Part shown: piece after piece, positions 1 to 5,163 of the stretch
Layout: each line of letters starts with the position of its first letter
Position numbering within the stretch: position 1 is the first letter of the stretch
Source of the DNA: Microcystis aeruginosa W13-11
GTDB taxonomy: Bacteria > Cyanobacteriota > Cyanobacteriia > Cyanobacteriales > Microcystaceae
Direction: 5' to 3'
Length of the DNA stretch: 7,824 nucleotides
NCBI GenBank assembly: GCA_009995705.1
Contig: JAADBR010000164.1
Span: 1 to 7,824 of the forward strand
Notes under the pieces: model-generated
Told to the model about the DNA's origin: nothing
The model's database searches: none
What the model saw: only the letters and a program-made list of their open reading frames with translations
Translations under genes and position numbers: made by a program

Positions 1-120
1 ATCCGTTATGATAATTGTACCCGAAGGCAATTGATAGCCTGTTAAATTCCCTTGTTTCCACCACCTCCAAGCCGTTCGATAACTTATTCCTGCTTTTTTT
101 GCATAGTCTGATAGGTTCAT
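1..120 (-). CDS. tnpA: IS607-type transposase TnpA (serine recombinase), N-terminal fragment
   Basis: The minus strand reads ATG at 118-120 into an open frame that leaves the window, giving 40 residues starting MNLSDYAKKAGISYRTAWRW and ending near GYQLPSGTIIITD. This is the MerR-like helix-turn-helix (SxYAKxxGISYxTAxRW) that opens IS607-family TnpA. In that family it is followed by a small serine-recombinase catalytic domain, which here lies outside the window together with any partner tnpB. The protein cuts and joins the element ends through a serine-DNA intermediate. Cropping by the window does not mean the gene is broken. The start is supported by alignment of the helix-turn-helix to the N-terminus. 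The upstream tandem repeat at 139-158 fits a binding site for this domain. Family membership is confident; whether the element is intact cannot be seen. Confidence 0.85.
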   Translation of the reverse strand, partial: MNLSDYAKKAGISYRTAWRWWKQGNLTGYQLPSGTIIITD

Positions 121-138
121 GTCTATATATTACCATGC

Positions 139-158
139 CTGACTATATCTGACTATAT
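139..158. repeat. Perfect tandem 10-bp repeat upstream of IS607 tnpA
   Basis: CTGACTATAT occurs twice head to tail at 139-148 and 149-158, about 20-40 bp upstream of the tnpA start. One helical turn of spacing puts both copies on the same face of the DNA. That suits binding by the TnpA MerR-like domain, either as an element-end recognition site or as an autoregulatory operator over the tnpA promoter. The outer boundary of the element is not identifiable by eye, because IS607 elements have no terminal inverted repeats and target only a short dinucleotide. Confidence 0.5.
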
Positions 159-323
159 TTGCATTGAAACTTTACAATACCTGAAGTTGAATTGCGATCG
201 CTCTGCCCGACTCTCTGACTTTCTTTATTGGACAATTTAACCCAAATTTTCCAGCAACCGAAATTCTGATGCTATCCTCGCCATCCCACCTAATTATTGG
301 CTAGAATCCATGGACAAATCTCC
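159..323. other. Intergenic stretch between IS607 end and hfq region
   Basis: No convincing gene is seen. It holds one HIP1 octamer (GCGATCGC, 194-201), the highly iterated palindrome typical of many cyanobacterial genomes. The IS607 left boundary probably lies in the first part of this stretch. Confidence 0.5.
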
Positions 324-416
324 TTAACCCGAACTGACGTTAAATTTGCTAAAATACCTGCTTGGCACTGAATTTTTGATGCGCCCCAGACGCATCCCAC
401 AGCCAAATATTGCCAA
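324..416 (-). CDS. Possible 30-aa mini-ORF directly downstream of hfq
   Basis: A strong Shine-Dalgarno-like AGGAGG on the minus strand (420-425) overlaps the hfq stop codon. It is followed after 3 nt by TTG (414-416) opening a 30-codon frame, MAIFGCGMRLGRIKNSVPSR and ten further residues, ending with TAA at 324-326. An internal ATG is codon 8. The layout would allow translational coupling to hfq. Against it are the very short spacing, the TTG start, the small size and no recognised family. The frame also carries the perfect 6-bp stem GATGCG/CGCATC (378-383 with 391-396), so the stretch may simply be the hfq 3' untranslated region. Treated as speculative. Confidence 0.15.
   Translation of the reverse strand: MAIFGCGMRLGRIKNSVPSRYFSKFNVSSG
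378..396 (-). other. Hairpin in the hfq 3' region
   Basis: GATGCG (378-383) and CGCATC (391-396) form a perfect 6-bp stem around a 7-nt loop, 28-46 bp beyond the hfq stop. In the hfq direction it is followed by AAAAATT rather than a T-run, so it is not a canonical intrinsic terminator. It may stabilise or help end the transcript. Confidence 0.35.
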
Positions 417-423
417 TTTCCTC

Positions 424-636
424 CTAAGCTTTCAGTTTTAAATAAACTAGAGACTGTTGCCAAATTAAAGTGGGTTTATCGTAGTGATCAACTAGGTATA
501 GACAGTTAACATCTTGCCAAAGGATGCGACCAACGAGCAGATCATCGGTGCTTAACTTAATTTCTACTTCCCGTTTCTCTTGAATGTAGCTCTGTACTTG
601 TTTGATACTCGGCAGACCAAGATCGAATTGAGACAT
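424..636 (-). CDS. hfq: Hfq-family Sm-like protein (cyanobacterial type)
   Basis: The 70-residue product starts MSQFDLGLPSIKQVQSYIQE, the conserved N-terminal helix of cyanobacterial Hfq. It continues with an Sm fold: VEIKLSTDDLLVGRILWQD (about 24-42, Sm1) and LVYLKLKA (63-70, Sm2). Members form hexameric rings. The enterobacterial YKHA motif of the RNA-binding proximal face is absent, as in other cyanobacterial Hfqs, which are known to bind RNA poorly and, in Synechocystis, to act through the pilus ATPase PilB1 in motility and DNA uptake. Divergent orientation to dapF, 62 bp away from its ATG, is a recurrent cyanobacterial arrangement and supports the call. The size matches the family. No clear Shine-Dalgarno precedes the ATG. 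The sequence is somewhat divergent in the middle (NCLYLVDHYDKPTLIWQQ). Role in this organism is inferred from the family. Confidence 0.85.
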   Translation of the reverse strand: MSQFDLGLPSIKQVQSYIQEKREVEIKLSTDDLLVGRILWQDVNCLYLVDHYDKPTLIWQQSLVYLKLKA

Positions 637-649
637 AATGAGTTTATCG

Positions 650-668
650 ATGAGGTGTTCATCCTCAT
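650..668. other. Inverted repeat in the hfq-dapF divergent promoter region
   Basis: ATGAGG (650-655) and CCTCAT (663-668) form a perfect 6-bp inverted repeat with a 7-nt centre. It sits about midway between the divergent hfq and dapF starts, 14 bp and 30 bp from them. It could be an operator or a short leader hairpin of either gene. No known regulator motif is recognised. Confidence 0.25.
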
Positions 669-698
669 ATTATCCCTGTTGAGTAGCTTTTATTGACG

Positions 699-1544
699 AT
701 GAAAATCCCCTTCACCAAATATCAAGGCCTGGGCAATGATTTTATTTTGATAGATAACCGTCACAGTCCTGAACCCCTGATTACAGCAGAAATGGCCGTG
801 GCTATGTGCGATCGACATTTTGGTATCGGTGCCGATGGCGTGATTTTTGCGCTTCCCGGCCAAGCAGCCACCGACTACACCATGAGAATTTTTAACTCTG
901 ATGGTTCGGAACCGGAAATGTGTGGTAACGGTATTCGCTGTCTAGCCCAATTTATCGCCCGTTTAGAGGCTAACAAAGCCATTGGCCGCACTTATCGCAT
1001 TCATACTCTAGCAGGAACGATTATTCCTCGTTTAGAGGCTAATGAACAGGTAACGGTTGATATGGGACCGCCGCAATTACTAGGCAGTGAAATCCCCACC
1101 ACTTTAGTCGAGGGATCGGAAAAAATCCTAGCGGTTCCCCTAGAGGTGGAGGGTAAAGATTGGTTAGTTACTTGCGTTAGTATGGGTAATCCCCACTGTG
1201 TCACTTTTGTCGATGATCTGACCTCTATTCCCCTAGCAACTATCGGTCCAAAATTTGAGCATCATCCGGTTTTTCCCCAACGGACTAATGTGGAGTTCGT
1301 GGAGGTGATCGCCCCAGATTATATGAAGATGCGTGTCTGGGAAAGAGGAGCGGGAATTACTCTCGCTTGCGGCACTGGTGCTTGTGCTGTGGTGGTGGCG
1401 GCCGTGTTAACGGCTAAATGCGATCGCAGTTGTACCATGGAACTGCCAGGTGGTTGTCTTCAGATTCACTGGTCTGCAGCTGATAACCGGGTTTACATGA
1501 CAGGTCCTGCTAAAGCAGTTTTTGAGGGCATTTACGCCATCTAA
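699..1544 (+). CDS. dapF: Diaminopimelate epimerase
   Basis: DapF interconverts LL- and meso-diaminopimelate in the cytoplasm by a cofactor-free two-cysteine mechanism, feeding lysine synthesis and the peptidoglycan cross-link. The 281-residue product has the hallmarks of the family: [17 protein letters not shown] at the N-terminus, the first catalytic cysteine in MCGNGIRC (Cys75) and the second in ACGTGAC (Cys224), plus GNPHCVTFV and [14 protein letters not shown]. The length is normal and both domains are complete. ATG at 699 is chosen because it gives the usual [13 protein letters not shown] start. An in-frame TTG at 693 would add two residues, and an in-frame stop at 684-686 rules out anything longer. 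No strong ribosome binding site is visible. The gene is divergent from hfq and convergent with the HLIP gene, so it is probably monocistronic. Confidence 0.97.
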   Translation: MKIPFTKYQGLGNDFILIDNRHSPEPLITAEMAVAMCDRHFGIGADGVIFALPGQAATDYTMRIFNSDGSEPEMCGNGIRCLAQFIARLEANKAIGRTYRIHTLAGTIIPRLEANEQVTVDMGPPQLLGSEIPTTLVEGSEKILAVPLEVEGKDWLVTCVSMGNPHCVTFVDDLTSIPLATIGPKFEHHPVFPQRTNVEFVEVIAPDYMKMRVWERGAGITLACGTGACAVVVAAVLTAKCDRSCTMELPGGCLQIHWSAADNRVYMTGPAKAVFEGIYAI

Positions 1545-1549
1545 ACCAA

Positions 1550-1591
1550 CCCGTCTGAACGGGGACTGAACTCCCCGAACAGCGCGACGGG
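1550..1591. terminator. Nested hairpin between convergent dapF and HLIP genes, probable bidirectional terminator
   Basis: An inner perfect stem CGGGGA/TCCCCG (1560-1565 with 1572-1577, 6-nt loop) is enclosed by an outer stem CCCGTC/GACGGG (1550-1555 with 1586-1591). It starts 5 bp after the dapF stop and ends 11 bp before the HLIP stop. GC-rich stems between convergent genes suit two-way termination, although the T-run is weak on both sides (ATTGTTAATTCTT after it on the plus strand). Confidence 0.5.
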
Positions 1592-1602
1592 ATTGTTAAT
1601 TC

Positions 1603-1815
1603 TTAGAGACTGGTAATCCAAGCAATAATTCCTTTACCGGTTAACAATTCAATGGCTAGAAGAGAGACAAAGCCAATCATGGCTAGTCTGCCATTCAGTT
1701 TTTCAGCTTTTTTGGTAAAACCGAGACCGCTGGAACTATCAACGTACATTTTCGGTTCGACAGCAAAATTATTCAGTCTTCCTTGTTCTTCGGTGGTGTA
1801 GCCGCGGGCAGTCAT
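1603..1815 (-). CDS. High light-inducible protein (HLIP, one-helix CAB-like)
   Basis: The 70-residue protein carries the chlorophyll-binding signature [13 protein letters not shown] (37-49), with Glu38, Asn41 and Arg43 in the ExxNxR arrangement. A single membrane helix runs from about 44 to 64. The N-terminal 36 residues are polar and face the cytoplasm in this family. HLIPs sit in the thylakoid membrane, bind chlorophyll and carotenoid as dimers, and quench excitation energy during photosystem assembly and high-light stress. The length is typical. A clear AAAAGGAG lies 7 nt upstream of the ATG (1823-1830). The upstream DNA has a plausible sigma-70 promoter and three 10-bp-spaced HLR1-like hexamers, which fits light-stress control by RpaB. 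The exact paralogue (hliA, B, C or D) cannot be assigned by reading alone, so no symbol is given. Confidence 0.93.
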   Translation of the reverse strand: MTARGYTTEEQGRLNNFAVEPKMYVDSSSGLGFTKKAEKLNGRLAMIGFVSLLAIELLTGKGIIAWITSL

Positions 1816-1822
1816 GGGGAGG

Positions 1823-1830
1823 CTCCTTTT
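1823..1830 (-). promoter_or_regulatory. Strong ribosome binding site of the HLIP gene
   Basis: The minus strand reads AAAAGGAG followed by 7 nt (CCTCCCC) and the ATG at 1813-1815. It is the best Shine-Dalgarno in the window and fixes the HLIP start. Confidence 0.75.
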
Positions 1831-1839
1831 TTGTGTTTA

Positions 1840-1865
1840 TGTTAAAAAGTGTAACACATTGTTAA
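1840..1865 (-). promoter_or_regulatory. HLR1-like triple repeat, candidate RpaB binding region
   Basis: Three hexamers on the minus strand, TTAACA (1860-1865), GTTACA (1850-1855) and TTAACA (1840-1845), recur at exactly 10-bp intervals. The known HLR1 element of RpaB is a direct repeat of (G/T)TTACA with two further A/T bases, spaced the same way. The middle unit matches the half-site exactly and the outer two differ at one position. The repeats cover the predicted -10 and transcription start, a placement expected for repression in low light and release in high light. Confidence 0.5.
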
Positions 1866-1877
1866 GTTATATTGCAA
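1848..1877 (-). promoter_or_regulatory. Predicted sigma-70-type promoter of the HLIP gene
   Basis: On the minus strand TTGCAA (1872-1877, -35) and TACACT (1848-1853, -10) are separated by 18 bp. A transcript would begin near 1840, giving a leader of about 25 nt that includes the AAAAGGAG. The match is moderate; it is supported by position and by the overlapping HLR1-like repeats. Confidence 0.4.
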
Positions 1878-1987
1878 ATTTTAACAAAAAATTTCTGGGG
1901 ACTCAGAAAAACTCGATCGGGTAGGCTGTCAGGGTAGTGCTATGGTTCTACCTTATCTGGGTTTATTGAGGAAATTTTGCCTTTTCC

Positions 1988-2016
1988 TTGACAAATTACT
2001 CAGGTTGTGGTAATAA
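1988..2016 (+). promoter_or_regulatory. Promoter with consensus -35, far upstream of the unknown gene
   Basis: TTGACA (1988-1993) matches the consensus -35 exactly. It is followed after 17 bp by TAATAA (2011-2016), a poor -10. Transcription would start near 2023, leaving about 340 nt before the ATG at 2364. That is long for a simple leader and fits an RNA element in between. Confidence 0.45.
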
Positions 2017-2059
2017 AGAAGTGTAAACTCGATCGCCTAATCAGGGTAAAGACAAAAAC

Positions 2060-2190
2060 TATTTTAAGGTCGCCAGAGGAGTCCCGTTAAACCGTACAGG
2101 AGTTAGCGGGAGACAAATTGCCGCCAAAAGCGAACCATATTTTAGGGAGTCAACTGACCTTGAGTGAAGATACTCGAAAGGGTTAAATAC
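2060..2190 (+). ncRNA. Candidate structured RNA (leader element or small RNA), unrecognised
   Basis: Three nested or adjacent stems can be drawn by hand on the plus strand. Hairpin one pairs TCCCGTTAA (2082-2090) with TTAGCGGGA (2103-2111), 9 bp including one G-U. It is enclosed by GGTCGC (2068-2073) pairing with GCGAACC (2130-2136, one bulged A). Hairpin two pairs ACCTTGAGT (2157-2165) with ACTC (2172-2175) plus AGGGT (2179-2183), with a 3-nt bulge and a GAAGAT loop. A promoter-like sequence with a consensus -35 lies upstream at 1988-2016. I compared it from memory with RNase P RNA, tmRNA, SRP RNA and the common riboswitch classes and found no match. The function is unknown and the ends are approximate. 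Confidence 0.35.
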
Positions 2191-2223
2191 AGAAGCCAAA
2201 AACCTAACTAATACTATCCAAAA

Positions 2224-2260
2224 TTACTCATGACTTGTGCTAAAATTGTTTTATGAGTAA
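2224..2260. repeat. 8-bp inverted repeat TTACTCAT/ATGAGTAA
   Basis: TTACTCAT (2224-2231) and ATGAGTAA (2253-2260) are perfect reverse complements separated by 21 bp. A TAAAAT hexamer (2241-2246) lies between them but no matching -35 is seen. It may be a third stem of the structured leader or an operator. Confidence 0.35.
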
Positions 2261-2307
2261 GTTAACTGGATCGGAAGCGGTAAGTGTGGGGAGAATAGGG
2301 AAAAACC

Positions 2308-2352
2308 ACTAGGAAAAACCCGAATAAAATCTTAAGATGCGGAGTTCCTAGT
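2308..2352 (+). other. Leader stem immediately upstream of the unknown gene
   Basis: ACTAGGAA (2308-2315) pairs perfectly with TTCCTAGT (2345-2352), enclosing the 10-bp palindrome ATCTTAAGAT (2329-2338). The 3' arm ends 11 nt before the ATG at 2364, and it contains part of GGAGTTCC, so folding could limit ribosome access. Together with the stems at 2060-2190 and 2224-2260 it accounts for most of the 1878-2363 non-coding stretch. Nothing further is recognised in 1878-1987. Confidence 0.35.
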
Positions 2353-2363
2353 AGCCGTAAGTA

Positions 2364-3053
2364 ATGATTGCGCTCACTATTTTTGTAAATTCTATGGCAG
2401 AGATTAGCCCAGAGATAAACCTCATGCAGATAGCGACTATACTCAACCAATATCGATTTGAAATGAGAGGATACAAAGCGCAGGAATTAATCGAGCGCTG
2501 GTTGCCCACCTATTCACTAAATTGGATTCGCATGGCGATTTTAGAGGCACTCTATCAGGGACGTTACAAAGTCATTTCGGTGGAGGAAATTCTCAAAATT
2601 TGGCACCGTCGCGGCCATCCTACCTTTCATTTTACGGGGGAATTCGAGCGCTTGGTTTGTAAAAACCTGCCTGATTCCCAGTTAAATGGCAAAAAAACGG
2701 TATTTATCCCTAAACAGGAAAAGATCAATATACTTCCTGCTCCCCTTGAGCGGCCTTATCCAGAGCCACAAGCGGAAGCCATAGGTAAAGATTCCTTATT
2801 CAACTCAGAAACTTCTCTTTTTGATGATCCTCGCAAAGGGATGAGTGATGTGGAGGAATTATTCTCACGGTTAACCACGGAAATGCCCAAATTCCCTGAA
2901 TTAGAATCATTGCCTAAATCGCCTAACGGTCATGGAACTAGGGAGAATTTTTCGGCTAATTTTAAGCCAGTAATCGATGAGTTTATCCCTTTGTTAGACC
3001 CTTCGGAATTATATCCCAAATTAAAAGCTGTGGCTCGATCGCAGTATAAGTAG
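2364..3053 (+). CDS. Conserved-looking hypothetical protein, unrecognised
   Basis: I do not recognise a named family. The 229-residue product has a compact N-terminal part (about 20-100) rich in aromatic and charged residues: QIATILNQYRFEMRGYKAQELIERWL in predicted helices, then WIRMAILEALYQGRYKVISVEEILKIWHRRG, which reads like a helical DNA- or protein-binding module. A polar, proline-rich linker follows (about 105-200). A short C-terminal segment, FKPVIDEFIPLLDPSELYPKLKAVA (200-224), looks like a conserved docking peptide. There is no signal peptide or membrane helix. ATG 2364 is the first start after an in-frame stop at 2358-2360; ATG 2394 (MAEISPEINL) is equally plausible and may be the true N-terminus. 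Neither has a good Shine-Dalgarno. It lies 196 bp upstream of the TonB-like gene in the same orientation, with hairpins between, so co-transcription is uncertain. Codon use looks native. Confidence 0.75.
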   Translation: MIALTIFVNSMAEISPEINLMQIATILNQYRFEMRGYKAQELIERWLPTYSLNWIRMAILEALYQGRYKVISVEEILKIWHRRGHPTFHFTGEFERLVCKNLPDSQLNGKKTVFIPKQEKINILPAPLERPYPEPQAEAIGKDSLFNSETSLFDDPRKGMSDVEELFSRLTTEMPKFPELESLPKSPNGHGTRENFSANFKPVIDEFIPLLDPSELYPKLKAVARSQYK

Positions 3054-3059
3054 GTAAGA

Positions 3060-3083
3060 AGACTCCGAGACTCCGAGACAAAG
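3060..3083. repeat. Octamer tandem repeat GACTCCGA
   Basis: Just after the stop of the unknown gene, GACTCCGA occurs twice in tandem (3061-3076), followed by a partial third unit GACAAAG. Short repeats of this kind are common in cyanobacterial intergenic DNA and vary in copy number by slippage. Confidence 0.45.
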
Positions 3084-3110
3084 TCACCATACTTTTGCCC
3101 ATTGCCTTTT

Positions 3111-3160
3111 TTAACTAGCCATCTCTGCCGCTAGTTGAGAAAATTGGTATGGCACCAATT
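3111..3160. other. Two adjacent hairpins between the unknown gene and tonB-like gene
   Basis: AACTAGC (3113-3119) pairs with GCTAGTT (3130-3136), 7 bp perfect and extendable by two pairs. AATTGGT (3142-3148) pairs with ACCAATT (3154-3160), 7 bp with a 5-nt loop. Neither has a T-run after it, so termination is uncertain; they may separate the two transcription units or process the mRNA. A TAGAAT at 3199-3204 could be a -10 for the next gene but no -35 is seen. Confidence 0.35.
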
Positions 3161-3249
3161 AATTCCCCGCCCTCAAGAAAAAAAATCGCCCTGACGATTA
3201 GAATAGAGTTAACTTTCCCCCTCCAGGCTCTGCTCAATTAACTAGCATT

Positions 3250-4764
3250 ATGACATCCTCCTATTTTGGTCTAGAAACCGAAGAAAATAAACTAATAAAC
3301 TCTAATAATCTCTCGTTCGCTGCTTCTCTTGGTATTCATGGCCTACTTTTAGCGATTATCTTACCTAATTTCCTCAATAATCCAGCGCAGGAGCCAAAAA
3401 AGGATTTACGCAACGTCAATCTGATTGAATTGAACTCTCTAGAGCAGTCACGTCTTCCCAGTCTCGACTCCTCCCTGTCCAGCTTACCAGAACTGCCTAA
3501 CCCCAATTCGTCCTCTTCCTCTTTGCCACCTCTCCCCCCCATGGATGGTATCCATAACAGCACCTTACCTCCTTTACCCTCGGTTTCTTCCCTTCCCCCC
3601 TTACCTTCCTTACCTGCTTTACCTCCCCTCTCCTCCTTACCCTCCGTCAATATCTATTCTCCTCCCGTGGCATCTATCCCCTCTCTGGGTAGATTACCGA
3701 TTCCTCGCAATTTTCCCACTTCTACCCCCAGTTTACCTAGTCCTCCTTCTGTTCCCACGCTGCCAGAGAATAACAATCTGCCGAGGGAGACTAATAACCA
3801 GCAGCTTCGGCCTGACTTCGATCCCTACCAAGATAATCTAACTTTAGATAGATTGCGAAATTCGCCCCGTAGTGCATCGCAACAGGCGCAGGAACAATTA
3901 AACAATTCCTTGGCCCGCACACCGGAGCCGAATGGTCAATCGCCCCTTGATGAACAGCGTCGTCAACAATTAATGTGGGAAATGCGGGAACGTTTGCGCT
4001 CCCTGGAGGCGGATAAAAGCAATACCAGTAACGAAGAGGCCATGAGAAATCAGGTGGATTGGCTGGCCAGAGTCCAAAAAACTAATCCTAACGCATTAAA
4101 TGAACTAAATCAGCCCAATCAAGGCAGCAGAGGCATAACTACCCTCAATTTGACCGGTAATTATCCCGCTACGGCTTGTTCCCGTCAACTGGCGGGGACG
4201 GCGGTTTATGGGGTGACGGTGGATGCTCAAGGCCGCCTCAGCAGTGAACCCCAGTTAATTAAAAGTGCCGGCTTCCCGATTTTCAATCAACAGGGGGCTA
4301 GGGAAGTACGCTTAACTCGCTTTAATAATCCCAGTGGTGAGTCGAGAATCTATCAGGTGCGCGTCAGTTTTGCCCCCAACCCGGAAGTGTGTCGAGGCGC
4401 GATCGCTAATCCCCCGCCACCAGAGGGTAGTAACCTCAATACCCGTAACTCCTCCCCCGTAACGCCGGCAATTGAAACCCTGCCTCGTCCTAATCAACCG
4501 CCGCAGCCCGTAGTTAGTCCCCAACCGGATAACGTCAAGCCACCCGCAACCCCAGGGACAAATCTAGCCCCAACCCAGCCAGAACCGCCCAAAGAAGCGA
4601 TAATCGAAGAAAAAGCGCCAGAAACTCCTCCCCAACCCCCCGCTCTCAATCAGCCGGAGGTTTCCCCCGCTAGTCCCCCCACTAGCCAAAATCCTCAACC
4701 CCTGAGCGAGGAAGCTTTACCCCCCGGTCCGCCGGCGTCCGCTAAAACTGAACCAGAAAGTTAG
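3250..4764 (+). CDS. TonB-like energy transducer with proline-rich spacer and C-terminal tail
   Basis: The 504-residue protein has TonB architecture. A membrane anchor at about 21-42 contains SLGIHG, matching the functionally essential Ser-x3-His of TonB (Ser26, His30; SVCIHG in E. coli). A long Leu-Pro-rich spacer follows (68-175, repeated LPPLP/SLP units), then a Gln/Asn-rich and charged, probably helical stretch (200-290). A TonB-type C-terminal domain occupies about 298-376: NYPATACSRQLAGTAVYGVTVDAQG, then IYQVRVSFAP. The family spans the periplasm and passes proton-motive energy from ExbB-ExbD to outer-membrane transporters. Cys310 and Cys381 could form a periplasmic disulfide. Unusually, about 125 further Pro/Glu/Asn-rich residues (377-504) follow the domain that normally ends the protein. 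No exbB, exbD or receptor gene is in the window. It might instead be an envelope-spanning structural protein, as some cyanobacterial TonB-like proteins are. No Shine-Dalgarno; the ATG is set by the membrane anchor. Confidence 0.82.
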   Translation: MTSSYFGLETEENKLINSNNLSFAASLGIHGLLLAIILPNFLNNPAQEPKKDLRNVNLIELNSLEQSRLPSLDSSLSSLPELPNPNSSSSSLPPLPPMDGIHNSTLPPLPSVSSLPPLPSLPALPPLSSLPSVNIYSPPVASIPSLGRLPIPRNFPTSTPSLPSPPSVPTLPENNNLPRETNNQQLRPDFDPYQDNLTLDRLRNSPRSASQQAQEQLNNSLARTPEPNGQSPLDEQRRQQLMWEMRERLRSLEADKSNTSNEEAMRNQVDWLARVQKTNPNALNELNQPNQGSRGITTLNLTGNYPATACSRQLAGTAVYGVTVDAQGRLSSEPQLIKSAGFPIFNQQGAREVRLTRFNNPSGESRIYQVRVSFAPNPEVCRGAIANPPPPEGSNLNTRNSSPVTPAIETLPRPNQPPQPVVSPQPDNVKPPATPGTNLAPTQPEPPKEAIIEEKAPETPPQPPALNQPEVSPASPPTSQNPQPLSEEALPPGPPASAKTEPES

Positions 4765-4774
4765 TCCATCAGCC

Positions 4775-4836
4775 TTTTCAGTGATCAGTAATCAGTGATC
4801 AGTAATCAGATGTGAGTTTTAAGTTCACTGATTACT
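4775..4836. repeat. Heptamer/hairpin repeat, copy 1
   Basis: After TTTTCAG come four heptamers, alternating TGATCAG and TAATCAG, then ATGTGAGTTTTAAGT and an inverted arm. AGTAATCAGTGA (4787-4798) and TCACTGATTACT (4825-4836) are perfect 12-bp reverse complements. The same element recurs at 5164-5224 with three heptamers. It begins 11 bp after the tonB-like stop and could also serve to end that transcript. Confidence 0.8.
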
Positions 4837-4870
4837 ATCGAGAAACTCAAACCTAATTTGTCAAGCTAAG

Positions 4871-5072
4871 TAGGGTTGGCTGAATAAAGCTAAAAACCTT
4901 GTTTGGTAAGACTTTTAGACCTTTTGTCAATTAAAAAGTACTGGATATGGGAGTGATCGGGGGGAAATTTAGGCACTTTTTCCCTGAAAATTAGGTAATT
5001 GGCCACCTCAAAACTGGTAAAACCCCACACCCCACACCCTACCCCCAGGAAAAACTTTTTCAGCAAACCCTA
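4871..5072. mobile_element. 202-bp MITE-like element
   Basis: TAGGGTTGGCTGAATAAA at 4871-4888 and the reverse complement of 5055-5072, TAGGGTTTGCTGAAAAAG, match at 15 of 18 positions and form terminal inverted repeats. The interior has no coding frame. It includes a GGGGGG run and the tandem ACCCCAC/ACCCCACACCCT tract near 5025-5045. Both ends carry TA at the tip (TAGGG... and ...CCCTA), which could be a TA target duplication as left by IS630/Tc1-type transposases. No transposase is encoded, so it would be moved in trans. Confidence 0.6.
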
Positions 5073-5093
5073 AGTAGGGAGACACAATTATTT

Positions 5094-5159
5094 GTAGGAT
5101 GGGTTAGCGCACTTCTTAACATGAGCGGGCGTTGGGTTTCATGCTTCAACCCAACCTAC
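5094..5159. repeat. Nested palindromic repeat (GTTGGGTT type)
   Basis: GTAGGATGGGTT (5094-5105) is the near-perfect reverse complement (11 of 12) of AACCCAACCTAC (5148-5159). Inside it, GTTGGGTT (5131-5138) pairs perfectly with AACCCAAC (5148-5155), so the right arm can pair with either partner. This resembles a hairpin family often seen between genes in cyanobacteria. Confidence 0.6.
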
Positions 5160-5163
5160 GTTC

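Noticed and set aside
350..355. Plus-strand promoter (TAAAAT) that would give RNA antisense to hfq
   Set aside because: No acceptable -35 lies at the right distance, so a lone -10-like hexamer in AT-rich DNA is not enough.
1001..1204. Minus-strand open frame inside dapF
   Set aside because: It lies wholly within the dapF coding sequence and its translation shows no recognisable motif.
2060..2190. Riboswitch or catalytic RNA of a known class (c-di-GMP, c-di-AMP, cobalamin, hammerhead, RNase P, tmRNA)
   Set aside because: Short look-alikes exist (TTAGCGGG, CGAAAG), but the conserved core motifs of these classes are missing or out of order.
2262..2450. Minus-strand open frame overlapping the unknown gene and its leader
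   Set aside because: It crosses the stem-forming leader, overlaps a better-supported plus-strand gene and has no recognised domain.
3336..3841. Two open frames (minus strand 3336-3650, plus strand 3545-3841) across the tonB-like spacer
   Set aside because: They are shadows of the Leu-Pro-rich repeat: their low-complexity Gly/Glu/Lys and Leu/Pro/Tyr compositions come from the same biased DNA.
4871..5072. Degenerate insertion sequence with a decayed transposase
   Set aside because: At 202 bp with no transposase-like frame, a MITE-like non-coding element explains it better.
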